This document shows positions 1 through 11,136 of a stretch of 64,000 bases of DNA, one piece after another (position 1 is the first letter of the stretch; each line of letters begins with the position of its first letter). Where the stretch lies: positions 69,198,932 through 69,262,931 of the forward strand of contig OZ020270.1 in the NCBI GenBank assembly GCA_963971225.1, read 5' to 3'. The notes under the pieces are model-generated. The model worked only from the letters and a program-made list of their open reading frames with translations. It was not told where the DNA came from and searched no databases. This DNA is from Melieria omissa (Eukaryota > Arthropoda > Insecta > Diptera > Ulidiidae). The position numbers were made by a program, and so were the translations under genes.

Positions 1-1
1 G

Positions 2-933
2 CATACAGAAAAAGTTGTTACAGACATACCAGACACGGGCGAACAACAGGAAATTATAGCGGCTGAACATAATCGAGCAAATCGAGCAGCCCAAGAAAAC
101 GTAAAACAGATACTAGAAGACTACTTTTTTCCGAAAATGGAGAAAAAGACCAAGCAATTCGTGGCGAACTGTCGTGTTTGTGCTCAGGCGAAGTATGACC
201 GCCATCCAAAAAAACAACGTATAGCCGAGACACCCATACCAACACATTGCGGGGAAATCCTTCACGTAGACATATTCTCCACCGGCTCGAGGCAATTTCT
301 GACTTGCGTCGACAAATTTTCAAAATTTGCGATCGTCAGTCTTTAAGATCCAGAACAATAGTAGATGTGAAGCCGCAGTTGTTGCAATTGCTTAACATTT
401 TTAGTGGCACAAAAACCATTTATTGTGACAACGAAACGTCACTCAATTCACACAGTATCAAAGCAATGTTAAAAAACCAGTTTGACATTGACATTGTGAA
501 TGCTCCACCCCTTCACAGTACGTCGAATGGTCAGGTGGAGCGATTCCACAGTACGCTGATGGAGATATCACGATGCCTTAAGCTCGACAAGGATCTGGAC
601 GATATCGACGAGTTAATCCTCCTGGCCACAATCGAATACAATAGGTCCATCCATACAGTAACCGGGACCAAACCCATAGCCACATTTCATTCAGCAGATT
701 GTAACGAACAAATAGCATCGCGCTTGCAAACTGCGCAAGAAAAAGAGCTAACAAATCATAACAAGAACAGGCAGAGTAGAGAATTCTCGGTGTGAGAAAA
801 GGTAATGGTAAAAACCAACCGGCGACTAGGGAACAAGCTGACACCTCGCTACGTCGAAGGAGTAGTGGAGCAAGATTTAGGCACGACAGTGCTTATTAGT
901 GGGAGGAGGGTCCATAAGGACAACCTTCGCTAA
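2..933 (+). pseudogene. pol: gypsy-type integrase (3' end of pol), broken
   Basis: This encodes the retroviral-type integrase that inserts element cDNA. It is open from the window edge. An HHCC zinc-binding region ends in CRVCAQAKYDRHP (about 172-211). The core shows the three acidic residues: HVDIF near 262, YCDNE near 425 and QVERF near 535. The GPY/F-like tail ends in VHKDNLR before TAA at 931-933. A frameshift lies near 340, between the first and second core segments, and an in-frame TGA sits at 793-795 in the tail. The gene therefore cannot give a full product. It is followed directly by env, as expected for this group. Confidence 0.85.
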
Positions 934-982
934 GTAAGCCCACTTAAGGAAAATTTTTACTATTTTTAGGACCATTTCGGGA

Positions 983-2161
983 TTGGTTATAGCCATATTA
1001 ATATCGGCATCGACGGGACGGGTAATCGACTACTCCAATGCGAACTACATTCCGGTGGCCATTGGCGACGTCATAATCTGGGAGAACCTCGGGCATATAA
1101 AGCACGTTTCGAATCTAACCCTGTACGAGCTACTACGGGAAGAGACAATCAACGCCACGAACCACTTTCCTCAGTCGCACATGAAAAAGCTGCTGGAAGC
1201 GGACACAAATCAGATAGGTAAACTAATACAGACGGTGAACGTACACCATAGACAGACGAGAAGCTTAAACGCGCTGGGGACGGTACTAAAATACATTACA
1301 GGGACACCGGACCATGATGACTTTAACAGAATACTAACGACGGAGGAGCGGTTGATCGAATCACAGGACCGACAGATTACCATTAACACAGAGGTGCAGA
1401 GGGAAATTAACAGCTGGACAATTACAATAAATAAAATCCTAAAGACAGCCAAACAAAGGGAAATAGACACAGGTCACCTCTATGACATAATTTTAGCCAG
1501 GAATAGAGCTATTATAACAGAGTTGAATGGCATAATTACCTCTATCACTTTCGCTAAAATTGGGATTTTAAACCCTGTCATCGTGGATGGCAGTGAAATA
1601 AATTTGATAATAAGAAACGAGCATTTCACAAACCTGACAGTAGCCGATATCATGTCCGTAGCTAAGATTAAGACTTTACAATTTAACAATGTAATATATT
1701 TCTTGATAAGCTATCCTATCCCGAAACTTAGGTGTAAGAAAATAAATATTTTTCCAGTAGCTCGCGGGAATCGAATACTGCACCTTCAGGAAGCCGTCTT
1801 AGCCGTGTGCCACAACAGCAGTAACACAACACCGACATGCAACGTCACTCCTAAAGCCCGAAACACCTTGGGTAGCCGCCGTCAACTTAACACAACATAC
1901 GGAAATATTAAGCGCGCCCTACCTCCACCATGTGAACCAACAAAACCTCCAACACATCAAACATCTGCAACTGAGCGTTGAAAGGGGGCACTTACATGTT
2001 GGTCTATTGTAAGTGTGCTGCTGAGCGTGGGACTTATAGCCTACGTATTTCGGAGAATGAAAGTGGCCAAGAAGAAGAACGCCATAAACAAATCGGTCGA
2101 GGTAGCAATAAAAACCGCCTCTGCAGGGACCGTGGACGTTCCTCACTTAGAAGGGGAATAG
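983..2161 (+). pseudogene. env: errantivirus env (baculovirus F-like glycoprotein), broken
   Basis: The frame 983-1981 is open for 332 codons. It contains a basic cleavage-type site (RQTR) followed by a fusion-peptide-like stretch (ALGTVLKYITGTPDHDD), the signature of the gypsy env and baculovirus F protein family. The predicted transmembrane helix and short basic tail are not in this frame. They appear in another frame at about 1995-2161 (SIVSVLLSVGLIAYVF then RRMKVAKKK). Family env proteins are usually near 480 residues, so about 100 residues between ectodomain and membrane anchor look deleted or frameshifted. Not functional as read. Confidence 0.8.
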
Positions 2162-2538
2162 TTATCGGAAACAAGTCCCGCTAAATGCTGACGGTGCGTA
2201 ACTTTTTATTCGTTGTTGAATGCTGACGGTGCATCTGGCCGACACAAGACACTCGGGCCGTTGACCACCCAAGAGCACGGAACGCTCGGGCTATTGACCG
2301 CACCAGCGCGTACGCTTGCGCTAGTGAAACCCTATACGGCACGCGAGGCGCGGAGTCAGCTAAAGTTGCGAGAACGGCAGTGGTGAAGTGTAACGACGTC
2401 AGCAGAACGGCAGTGGAGGAACGCGACGCTGTAGCTTTAAGTTTAGTTTAAGAAAAATGTGAGTTCAGTTTCAATACTCGAATAAAACCGTTCGGATCGC
2501 CAGCAAACGCTGCGACCAGAAACAAAATTGTTTAATTT
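2160..2538 (+). repeat. 3' LTR of the gypsy-like provirus
   Basis: A purine tract (AGAAGGGGAAT) just before 2160 looks like the polypurine tract, and the following AGTTAT is a typical gypsy LTR start. A polyadenylation-type AATAAA lies near 2480. The segment contains a duplicated TGCTGACGGTGC motif (about 2187 and 2221) and a GC-rich middle. The end near 2538 is inferred from the change to hAT-like AT-rich DNA, because no second LTR is available for comparison. Confidence 0.6.
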
Positions 2539-3204
2539 ATATGAAAATATGGTACGTGTTCCAAACATGTTTGGTTTACTAATGTGTTTGTTTTTGCAAT
2601 TATAGTAACAACAAAATCTAAGTGCGCGTACACACATGAAGCGGTGCTGTGCTGTGCGGCGCTGTGCTTCACCGAGCGGCGCTTTGCTAAGCTTTCAGCG
2701 TTCACACTTAACGCGGTGCGGAGCGGAGCTGGTGCAAGTATCAACCTGTTGTCAACATGTGGCTGTGCAGTGAAGATTTGTGATTTCTCAGTGAAAACTG
2801 TTTTTTAACCTTCACACCGATACCAATTTTTATATACGGAAACCGACACTGTAAATATATGTTAATATTTTCCTTCTCATCCATTTTACAAAGAAAGTTT
2901 TCATTTTTTGAGCTAAGTTGGCAAGCAATAACAGCAAATGGACTGTTTTTAAAAGATTTCAGGTCCTAACGTAAAAGGGGGAAAAGGGATAAATGTGGTT
3001 TCATCCCCTACAAAGTGGCCGAATTAATTGATTTTTCAACAAAATTTCATAAAAGTGCATTTTCAATTATAACTATTCTCAGATATTGAAAAAGAAGGTT
3101 TATTTATATTATTGTGAAAAAAAAGATAACTCATAATAATGAAGGAAAAGTAAAAAATTAATATTAATTCATATTAAATAAAAATAAATAAGAAAAATCA
3201 TTAA

Positions 3205-4936
3205 CACGCATCCGTCGTTAACAAAATGTTACGAAAGAGTCGTTTGTGTGTCAATTTGACACAACATCAAAAAGTATCAATGCAAAGTAGTAGTTAAAAA
3301 GGAAAAGGGAGGGGAATTTTATTTTTGTTTGTGTTTTGCCTGACTCAATATATGCAGAAAGAAATAGACATAGTTTAATTTGTTTTTCAGTATGTTTATG
3401 TTGTTATAATTAGTTGTTATACAATGCCAAAAAATGGATAAGAACTGAGTGGAATTAGATAAGTTATTGCGATTAACATGTTTCGCATATAATGAAACGG
3501 TGCTCCGGACAAACTTTATTTTTGCATTTGTCGCATTCGACGGAATGAATATTGGCATTCCGCACTTGCGGCCATATGTGACACTTCGCGCGCTTCTTAC
3601 ACGGCGTATGATGAGCCAAGCGGTGCAGCGATGGTCCAGGTGTTTCCGGAAGCTGTTGTGATGGTGGTGGAACACCACGAGTTTGATTAACACCGACATT
3701 ATAGATTCACTCCTGGGTGTGCGTTCTCGCTGCTCTAGCTGTGGTAACACAAGCGAATTTCCCAGTTCGAGCAAAAACAGGCTTCTACGAAAGTTCATTT
3801 TGGCGTAATTCCATAGTGGATTCAAATCGATGAATAGCACAAATGCATTCAACGCCGAGATGTCGAGCATGTTACAAAAGACTGTAACGGGCCATCGACT
3901 TAATTTTCGCTTGCAGTGATAGACTCCGTTTCCCGTTTCGTTGCATTATAGAAATTTATTATCTCTGGTTTTTTTTTAACGTCTTTCTCAGTCACTTCCT
4001 TTCCCTTGTGCATAGTGCTCAGCAAAGTTACGAAGCGACATCTCTTTGTGACATAAGAAACCAAAGTGGAACCAAGATCATGGTTGAATGCAAAATTCGA
4101 ATGCTACAGTGGTTGCGTTTTCATGTCGAGTAATAGTGGAGGTAGTTCCTTTCGATTTTTCCTTATCGTGCCAACAATGGTCATTTGCCGTTGGTTGAAT
4201 TTCACTGCAAGACCATGAGATGTAAAGAAATTGTCGGAAGTCACATTTCTTCCATTCAACCCGTCTGTGAGTTGCAAAACAACCAGTTCAGCCTGATTTA
4301 CCTCCGGAGCACAATTACGGTTTCGACCAATGCAAACCTCTATAGCATAAACATAGTATGTTGCAGCATCACAGAGCACCCAATGTTTGATGCCATATTT
4401 GCAAGGCTTCGAAGGAAGGTATTTAGTGAATGGACAGCGACCACGTTAAGGCAACAATTGCTCCTTAACCGTCACAGTTGCACCTGGTTTATATGCCAAT
4501 TTTAGCCGGTTAGGCCATTTTTTTAAATGTGGCACGAATCGGCGCTGATTTATCGGGCACGCAAATTTCCTCTTTCTTCTCTGAACTCGGCACATGCTGG
4601 CAAACACTCATATATTTATTCGCTTTTTATAAGAAGTAGATGAGAACTACAAGAAACGCGCAAGAACGCTTGAAAACACGAAATACAACTGACGCGTAAA
4701 CAAATTGTCGGCGTTTTTTTTCATATGTGTCAAATTGACACACTAACGACTCTTTCGTAACTTTTTTTGTTGGCACGCCCCTAAGCATGAAAAAACTTCG
4801 GGCATATGATTTTTCGAAGTTTCGTCGAAAACTAGTCAGTGAGCCAAAATCTCATTCGATTTCGTGAAAAAATAAAGGCGCAATGACAGTTTGAATTCGG
4901 AAATTGTGTCAAATTGACACAAACGACGGATGCGTG
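3205..4936 (-). mobile_element. piggyBac transposon, internally deleted
   Basis: The ends are CACGCATCCGTCGTT at 3205 and its inverted copy ending at 4936, each flanked by TTAA (3201-3204 and 4937-4940), the piggyBac target signature. Subterminal palindromes of the type TGTCAATTTGACA occur near 3250, 4729 and 4909, with a shared longer block around GTTACGAAAGAGTCGTT (about 3229 and, inverted, 4745). The interior codes for a broken piggyBac transposase on the minus strand. Length is about 1.73 kb, short because the N-terminal half of the gene is gone. Confidence 0.9.
3473..4570 (-). pseudogene. piggyBac transposase (DDE_Tnp_1_7), 5'-deleted and broken
   Basis: The family cuts and pastes at TTAA. 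Reading down from about 4570, the fragment starts inside the catalytic domain (APIRATF, then a GATVTVKEQLLP block). It passes GRCPF and KYGIKHWVLCDAA, then NVTSDNFFTS and TIVGTIRKN, with candidate catalytic Asp residues in CDAA and SDNFF. The C-terminal Cys-rich domain is visible in a third frame (VECDKCKNKVCPEH… IICETC), with its stop at 3473-3475. In-frame stops lie before GRCPF and after the IRKN block, and frameshifts follow. The N-terminal region, usually some 250-300 residues, is missing. Confidence 0.85.
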
Positions 4937-5208
4937 TTAATTAATTAATTAAAATCATTAACCCCCACAACGCATGCCGAATAACAATTTCCGATATTAT
5001 ATTTTTACAGTCCATGCTTGCTGCAGCAGCGTCACGCGGCGACGAATTCAAATATTTTGAAAGTTTCAAACCAAGCGCTGCGTCGCGCTGCGTGACGCTG
5101 CTGAAAAAGTAGCATGTGTGAACACTCGCATTTGATAACGGCAGTTTGAAAGCAACGCTTGGTAAAGCACAGCGCCGCACAGCACAGCACCGCTTCATGT
5201 GTGTACGC

Positions 5209-6007
5209 TAGGCATCGCAATCCCGGGATCCCGGGATCCCGGACTTTTTCCAGTCCCGAAAATCCCGGGATTCAAATCCTTTAATCCCGGGATTTTCGGG
5301 ATTGTAAAAGATGCTTCAAAGTTAAATGAAAGAAATTTAAAAGCACAAAAACCCAATTCCTTATCTGAGGGAGGAGGGAGGGGATAGAGGGCGTCTTTTG
5401 GAATTATAAAATTATTTACTAAGCATTCAACCAACAAGTGTTGAATCTGAAAGATGTTTCTATTCAGCAGGGTTTATTTGCAATAAATTTCGCTCTAGAT
5501 TAGAGGACAAAACACTTAATGTCTTAGTACTTTTATGATTTCAGTTTTTAGTTAATCAAAACGCTTAACTTTTTACCGAAATAATCGAAGTAAAACTAAA
5601 AGTACAACGAAATTAACTATTTTATTTTTTTTATCAAATATGCATATATATGCACTTTATGATACATCTTTTGCAAAACAATAAGTTATGTTCAAGTGTC
5701 ATTTGTGGACACAAAACAAGACAAAATGTTATCAAACTGAACTTAAATGTCAAATGAAAAACTTTCAAGTTAAACAAAATGTGATTAAATTCAAGATAAC
5801 AAATCTTAAAACTACCCAAATGTGATTAAACTGTGTCCATTTTTATGGTAAATATATTATAAACTAGTTTTTATGCAATTCGGGAAAATTGTTTTATTTA
5901 AAAAAATTGTTATATGAATCCCGGGATTAAATCCCGGGATCCCGGGATTTGACTTTTCGATCCCGAAAATCCCGGGATCGCAAAATGGCAAAAAATTGCG
6001 ATCCCTA
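5209..6007. mobile_element. hAT-type MITE with CCCGGGAT subterminal repeats
   Basis: The terminal repeats are TAGGCATCGCAAT (5209) and ATTGCGATCCCTA (ending 6007). They are flanked by a perfect 8-bp duplication, GTGTACGC (5201-5208 and 6008-6015), which is the hAT signature. Both subterminal regions are packed with ATCCCGGGAT palindromes (5221-5300 and 5917-5980). The 799-bp body has no credible ORF. It is inserted in the right terminal repeat of the 2622-6019 element. A related end is seen at 56060. Confidence 0.9.
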
Positions 6008-7619
6008 GTGTACGCGCACTAAGGAAAACGAACTTCCTTATGTTTCCAGCCCAAAACGGAAAAAAGATAGTATCTCTGTGGTGTGGCAGTTTTTTAAAAG
6101 GGCGAAGAAACCTAATGTGGCGATTTGTAAACAGTGCGGAAAACAGTACAAAACAGATGGCAACACAACGAACCTGATGGACCTAAATACCTAAAGCGTA
6201 TTCATCCGGATATAATAAAAGATCAAAAAAGTGAATTGGATTTTGGCATAAATAAATTTTTAGAAAGAAACTCGTATCCAAATGATTCAGCAAAAAAATT
6301 AAAATTCGATAAAATAGTCATGCAAATGATTGCTTCGGATGTGCAGCCGTTCAATATTGTAAACGACTCCGGTTTCCGCAGGCTTGTAAACGAGCTTGAT
6401 CCAAGGTACCATATACCGAGCAAGACACACCTTCGAAATGTTGTATTGAACAACGAATACAACGAATTAAAACAAAAAGTTAAAATTGAAATTGAATGTG
6501 TTGACCATGTTGCCATAACAACAGATGCCTGGACATCTAAAGCCAACGAAGGCTATCTTACTGTAACTTGCCACTTCATTAATAACCAGTTTGAACCAAA
6601 ATCAGCAGTTTTATCAACTCAAAAACTTTTATCATCAACAAATCATACGGCTGCAAATATTGCAACCTCTCTTCGCATAGTTTTTAATGAGTGGGGCTTG
6701 ACGCACAAGATCGTGGCGATAGTGACAGATAATGATGCATCAATGAGAAAGGCGTGCGAGATACTGAAAATCAAAAATTTTCATTGCTTTGCACATACAT
6801 TGAACTTGCTGGTACAAGATCTTCTGGAGCAAAGTTTTTTAAGCGAAATCATTTTAAAAAGCAAGCGTATCGTGGCATTTTTCAAAAGTAGCACTATAGC
6901 TTACGAGAAATTTAAGATAGCTCAGGGCGTTGACAATCCCTGTGGTTTAATCCAGGTGGTGGCTACACGATGGAGTAGTGCGTTTCAAATGTTGCAACGC
7001 TTTGTAATTACCAACGAGTCTATTTCGACCACACTTTTAAGCATTCAAAAGGCCCCGCAGCCATTATCTGCAGACGAAATAAGCACGATAAAGGAACTTT
7101 TTAAAATACTGCGCCCGTTCCGTGATGCCATCACTTCTATTTCTGCGGATAAAAGAGTAACCATATCCATTGTAATTCCACTTATCTGCTAATTACATAA
7201 AGGATTAAATGATATACATAACTTGGAAGCGTCAGAGGCTATAGCTACACTGAACTATGTTAAAGATCGTTTATCTGCACGCCTTTTTCAGTACGAAACA
7301 AGAACAATAACCATGATTGCTACCATTGTCGATCCGCGATTAAAAAAGGATGGGTTTTTAACAGCGTTGAACGCCGAACAAGCTGCAAAAGCCTTAGAGG
7401 AGGAACTGTTTAATGAATTGTCCAAAAATCCGCTAACCTCTCAACCAGCACCACCAACAGAACCAAAGCATTTCTCCTTTATCTATATATATAAAAATGA
7501 AACGTGGTTCGTTCGGCCGCTTAAAACTCGAAAACGACTGGACCAACTTGAATACTTCCTTCGGCGGGTTTGTTCAAAATGTTTACGTGAAGGTTTATAA
7601 AAAAAGAAATGTCGGGAAA

Positions 7620-8755
7620 AGGGGCGTGGCACCACAAGAATACATTTTTAGACAATAACTTTGGAACTATAAGTCACACATCAATTAAATTTGGTACAAA
7701 CTTTCTATTTAATCATGTCCTTTGACCGACGGAATGGGGTAGGTATTGGTCAAGGGGGTGTGGCACCGCCCATACAATTCATTTCTTTTAAATGGAATAG
7801 CTTCGGAATTGTAAGTCGCACAATATTGAAATTTGGTGTACCGTCGTTTCATAGATGTGTCATTCTACTGTTAAAATTTTATGGGCGTTGAACAAGGGGC
7901 GTGGCACATTTTTTATGCAGCAGAACTGTAAGTCCTACATCAATGAAACTTGGTATGAACCTACCAATTAATCATATCTTTCGGCAGAGGGAATAAGGTG
8001 GGTATTGAACAAAGGGGTGTGGCACCGCCCATACAATTCATTTCTTTTAAATAGAATAGCTTCGGAATTGTAAGTCGCAGAACATTGAAAATTAGTGAGG
8101 CGTCGCCTCATAGATGTGTCATACTACTGATGAGATTTGATCGACGTTGGTCAAGGGGCGTGGCACATTTTTTATGCAGCAGAACTGTAAGTCCTACATC
8201 AATGAAACTTGGTATGAACCTATAATTTAATCATATCTTTCGGCAGAGGGAATGGGGTGTGTATTGAACAAGGGGGCGTGGCACCGCCCATACAACTCAA
8301 ATCTTTTAAGTCTTCGGAATTGTAACTCGCATAGCATTGAAATTTGATGTACCGTCGTTTCATAGATGTGTTATTCTACTGTTAAAATTTTATGGGCGTT
8401 GAACAAGGGGCGTGGCACATTTTTTATGCAGCAGAACTGTAAGTCGTACATCAATACAACTTGGTATGAACCTACCAGTTAATCATATCTTTCAGCAGAG
8501 GGAATAGGGCGGGTATTTAACAAGGGGGCGTGGCACCGCCCATACAATTCAATTCTTTTAAATGGAATAGCTTCGGAGTTGTAAGCCGCACAGCATTGAA
8601 ATTTGGTGTACCGCCGTTTCATAGATGTGTCATTCTACTGATGAGATTTGATCGGCGTTGGTCAAGGGGCGTGGCACATTTTTGATGATCCAACAGTTAT
8701 GCAGTACACACACACATCAGTGAAATTTGTACGAACTCTCCACTTAGTAGTAAAA
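7620..8755 (+). repeat. ~255-bp tandem repeats inside the Helitron
   Basis: About four imperfect units are marked by GGGGCGTGGCACATTTTTTA (near 7897, 8156 and 8408) alternating with GTGGCACCGCCCATACAA (near 7760, 8019, 8278 and 8530). Unit spacing is about 250-260 bp. No ORF spans the array. The same GGGCGTGGCA-type unit, in opposite orientation, fills the second Helitron at 54980-56056, so the two are related. Confidence 0.75.
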
Positions 8756-8999
8756 TTCGACTAGAAGAAAGTTGTGAGCATTGGACAAGAGGGCGTGGTA
8801 CTGCCTCCATTTTTATATACATAGATTGTTTGCCCTAACTGACTGACTGATTGATTGATTGATTCATCATCGCTCAGCCCAAACCAAGGGGCGCTGAAGC
8901 TACAAACATGAAATTTGAACTGTAGATACATCTTGAAAAATGAACCTCCGCTAAGACGGGATTTTTTGAAATTCGGGGTGTAAAGGGGCAAAACATGTG

Positions 9000-9840
9000 T
9001 TAAGGTGTTGTATGAAGAAAACTGATTTAAGAGTCATATTGATTTCGAACTTCCTGAAACTACTCTAAACCAAAAATAATTCGACACGTATTTTATAATT
9101 TTTCGAAAATCAAAATTTAACTGGACCAACAATGGGTAAAGATTTGTTTAAGGGTAGACTCGAAAAAAACATGAACCGATAGGACTATTGACTTCAAAAA
9201 TTGTAAAAATACTTGAAATATACACGCGTTTCTAATTTTTTTCCACATCTAAATCGAACTGGAGCAATGACGGGTTAAAAGTATGTATGGAGAAACAAAT
9301 GAGTTTGAGCCTTTTGTCTTGAAACTTGGTGAAAGTACTTCAAATGTAAAATAACTCGATACGTGTTTTTGATTTTTTCCGAATATTAAAATCGGCCGGG
9401 GTCAACGGCCGGTTAAATGTTTCTATGGCAAAACTGTAAAAAAACATGAATTAATGGGGCCACGGAATTCAAACTTTGTGAAAGTACTCTAAGTGAGAAA
9501 TAATTTGACACGTGTTTTTCACTTTTTTTAAAACCAAAATTTAACGGGGTCAACAATGGGTTAACAGTTTGTATGGAGAAACACGATTTATTGGACCTTT
9601 TGACTTCAAACTTAGACAAAAAGTAATTAAGTTGGGAAAAAACTAAAATGTGCTTTTCATTTTTTTGAAAATTTAAATCTACCGTAGTAAACTAAGGGTT
9701 AAAAATTTGTTTATAGTAAATGTGAGAACTCATGATTTAAAGGGCCTTTTGACTTCACAGTTTTTATAGCCACTTGACAACAAAGATAATAGAAATATGC
9801 CTTTTCTTACATCAAAATCAACAATGCGTTCAAAATTTGT
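9000..9840 (+). repeat. ~140-bp degenerate tandem repeats inside the Helitron
   Basis: Five diverged units share a core like GGGGTCAACAATGGGTTAA (near 9121, 9256, 9396, 9544 and 9684), each followed by a GTATGGAGAAAC-like stretch and a GACACGTGTTTTTCA-like stretch. Spacing is roughly 135-148 bp. They differ from the 255-bp units upstream and look older. No coding signal. Confidence 0.6.
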
Positions 9841-10439
9841 ATCGGGTGAAACAAGAGAGCTTGCGTGCGAAGCCGCGGGGCCCAGCTAGTGAAGGATAAA
9901 ATTCAAAGAAAAATCGTATCTCCCAAGACTGACGCTATTATTCTTATAAGACAGCATTTGGAAAAACAAATCGCAGCAGAGGAATCCAATTCCTTGGACT
10001 ATTGGAAGGTAAGAAGAAGTTGTATGTATTCACAAAAATATTAAAAATATTATTTTTAGGAATGCAGTGAGGATATGTTGTCTTTCAAAAATATAGCAAA
10101 AAAGTTCCTTTGCGTCCCAGCATCGTCGTGCGAATCTGAAAGAATATTCAGCAAAGCGGGACAGATAATTTCCGAGCGCAGATGCTCGCTCAAATGTAAT
10201 GTTGTTAACAAACTTTTGTTTTTAAACAAAAACCAAAAATTGTTTGATATCTGATTTTTTTTTAAATATCAATAAGGGCCTTGTGCATAAATATTTATAA
10301 TTCATGACTTGTTCCTTAAGTTTAATTAATGTAAAATTAATGACAACGTTTTGAAATAAAATTGTTTTTTTTCAATTACTCTTTTGCAATACAAAAAAAG
10401 TTAATATAAATCTGTTTTTAACTGTAAGTGGTTTTAAAA

Positions 10440-10532
10440 ATAAAATGAAAAACATCGATGTTTCATCGATGTTTTGCTCCGGAAACATCGAAAACATCGA
10501 TGGTGGCAAACATCGATTGTTTTCCAGCTCTA
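10440..10532 (+). repeat. 3' terminal region of the hAT with ACATCGATG repeats
   Basis: Five copies of an ACATCGA(TG) word lie within about 80 bp, partly as perfect ATCGAT palindromes. They precede the terminal GTTTTCCAGCTCTA at 10532. Such subterminal repeats are usual transposase binding sites in hAT elements (family knowledge). The match to this transposase is inferred from position only. Confidence 0.65.
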
Positions 10533-11134
10533 CCGGGCCGGCAACATGCTTCCCACCACGAAAGATACTACGCAGATAACGTTGTCTGAGAAAGCTTTTA
10601 TCGTATGTTCTAGAAAAGTCAATAGAACATACAACTTTGTTTCCTAAAGCCCGAAAAATTGCATGGTGAAACTGATTTTATAAGTTTTTTTTGTTATAGC
10701 GCAAAATTATTCAAGCACAAAAATATATTTAAATCAAGAAAATTAAAGTATTGAAATTCGGATTAATATTAGCTTTAGTAAATTATTTGAAGAAATTTCT
10801 TGTTTGCACAAGTACATACAAATTGTGTTTATTTCAGAAATTTATTGCGAACGGAATTGCGTTGTGCGGCGTTGTCTTATTTTGAATCTTGCGCATGTAA
10901 TGTTTGCGCTCATATTGCATCCGATGAATGTTCTTTGTAAGAAAAAGAGGTGTTCTCATGCCAATATTATCTTTTACCTAAGAACTGAATAAAAAACCAT
11001 TTGTGGTTCTGTACATGCGAGACAGTTTATACCATAGTTTGTACTATACGGTAGGTAGAAAACTCTTGAAATTGATTCATAGAATCAAACATTATGAGGA
11101 CGTACCTGATGTTTAGAAAAAGGGCTTTTTGACA
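10533..11134. other. no recognised feature
   Basis: AT-rich DNA right of the hAT terminus and left of the mariner. It begins with a GC-rich patch (CCGGGCCGGC). I see no credible ORF, RNA gene or repeat. Confidence 0.5.
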
Positions 11135-11136
11135 TA

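Larger units (their letters stand above)
1..2538 (+). mobile_element. 3' part of a gypsy-like (errantivirus) provirus
   Basis: The order integrase, env, LTR running left to right is that of an insect gypsy/errantivirus. The element enters from outside the window, so gag, protease, RT and the 5' LTR are not seen. The end of the integrase and the env are similar in layout to Drosophila gypsy (family knowledge). The right boundary is approximate: sequence after about 2538 reads as the 5' region of the hAT transposon that continues to the right, so the provirus appears inserted in that hAT. All frames are broken, so it is a dead copy. Confidence 0.85.
2622..6019. mobile_element. small non-autonomous TIR element, PIF/Harbinger-like, carrying two insertions
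   Basis: The left end GTGCGCGTACACACATGAAG (2622) is repeated inverted at the right end (…GTGTACGCGCAC, ending 6019, interrupted by a MITE). The inverted similarity continues for at least 50 bp through a GCGGTGCTGTGCTGTGCGGC tract. The flanks read CTAAG on both sides, so the target duplication is either TAA (3 bp, as in Harbinger) or CTAAG (5 bp). Without the piggyBac (3201-4936) and the hAT MITE (5209-6015) the element is about 0.86 kb and has no coding capacity that I can see. It sits just upstream of the hAT transposase. Confidence 0.65.
7482..9889 (+). mobile_element. non-autonomous Helitron
   Basis: The element starts TCTATATATATAAAAATGAA (7482) after an A. It ends in a GC-rich hairpin-like region followed by CAGCTAG (9889) with a T after it. 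This A/T placement with a 5' TC and 3' CTAG and no target duplication is the Helitron signature. There is no Rep/helicase gene. The body holds two different tandem arrays. It lies inside the hAT transposase frame, which reads on in phase when this segment is skipped. Confidence 0.85.
6039..10254 (+). pseudogene. hAT transposase with BED zinc finger, split by a Helitron
   Basis: A hAT-family transposase excises and reinserts the element. The BED finger starts about 6039 (VVWQFFKRAKKPNVAICKQC) and its His pair (LKRIHP) follows after a frameshift near 6185. The RNase H-like core runs 6134-7192 (DAWTSKANEGYLTV, then VTDNDASMRKAC and CFAHTLNLLVQD). A single in-frame TAA at 7190-7192 separates it from 7193-7481. 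The frame is cut at 7481 by the Helitron and resumes in phase at 9890. It passes a 51-bp intron (GT at 10009, AG at 10059) and ends with the dimerisation domain (CESERIFSKAG) and TGA at 10252-10254. Damage seen: one frameshift, one stop, one insertion. Confidence 0.85.
2539..10532 (+). mobile_element. hAT DNA transposon with BED-finger transposase, heavily interrupted
   Basis: The transposase remnant (6039-10254) has a BED zinc finger and a hAT C-terminal dimerisation domain. The 3' end is set by the terminal sequence whose reverse complement starts TAGAGCTGGAAAACAATCGA, ending at 10532. The 5' terminal repeat is not in view because a gypsy provirus occupies the left part, so no 8-bp target duplication could be checked. 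The stretch 2539-2618 ends in a good splice acceptor (TTTTTGCAATTATAG, about 2591-2605), so the hAT may have an upstream non-coding exon. Insertions in it are a TIR element (2622-6019) and a Helitron (7482-9889). Confidence 0.75.

Noticed and set aside
5032..5220. Small Cys/Ala-rich frames such as those at 4941-5220 and 2584-2808
   Set aside because: They come from the GC-rich terminal repeats of the 2622-6019 element, read in both copies.
10804..10992. 62-codon frame near 10.8 kb and similar short frames in 13409-13639 and 17726-18325
   Set aside because: Short, AT-driven, no domain or conserved partner; not distinguishable from chance.
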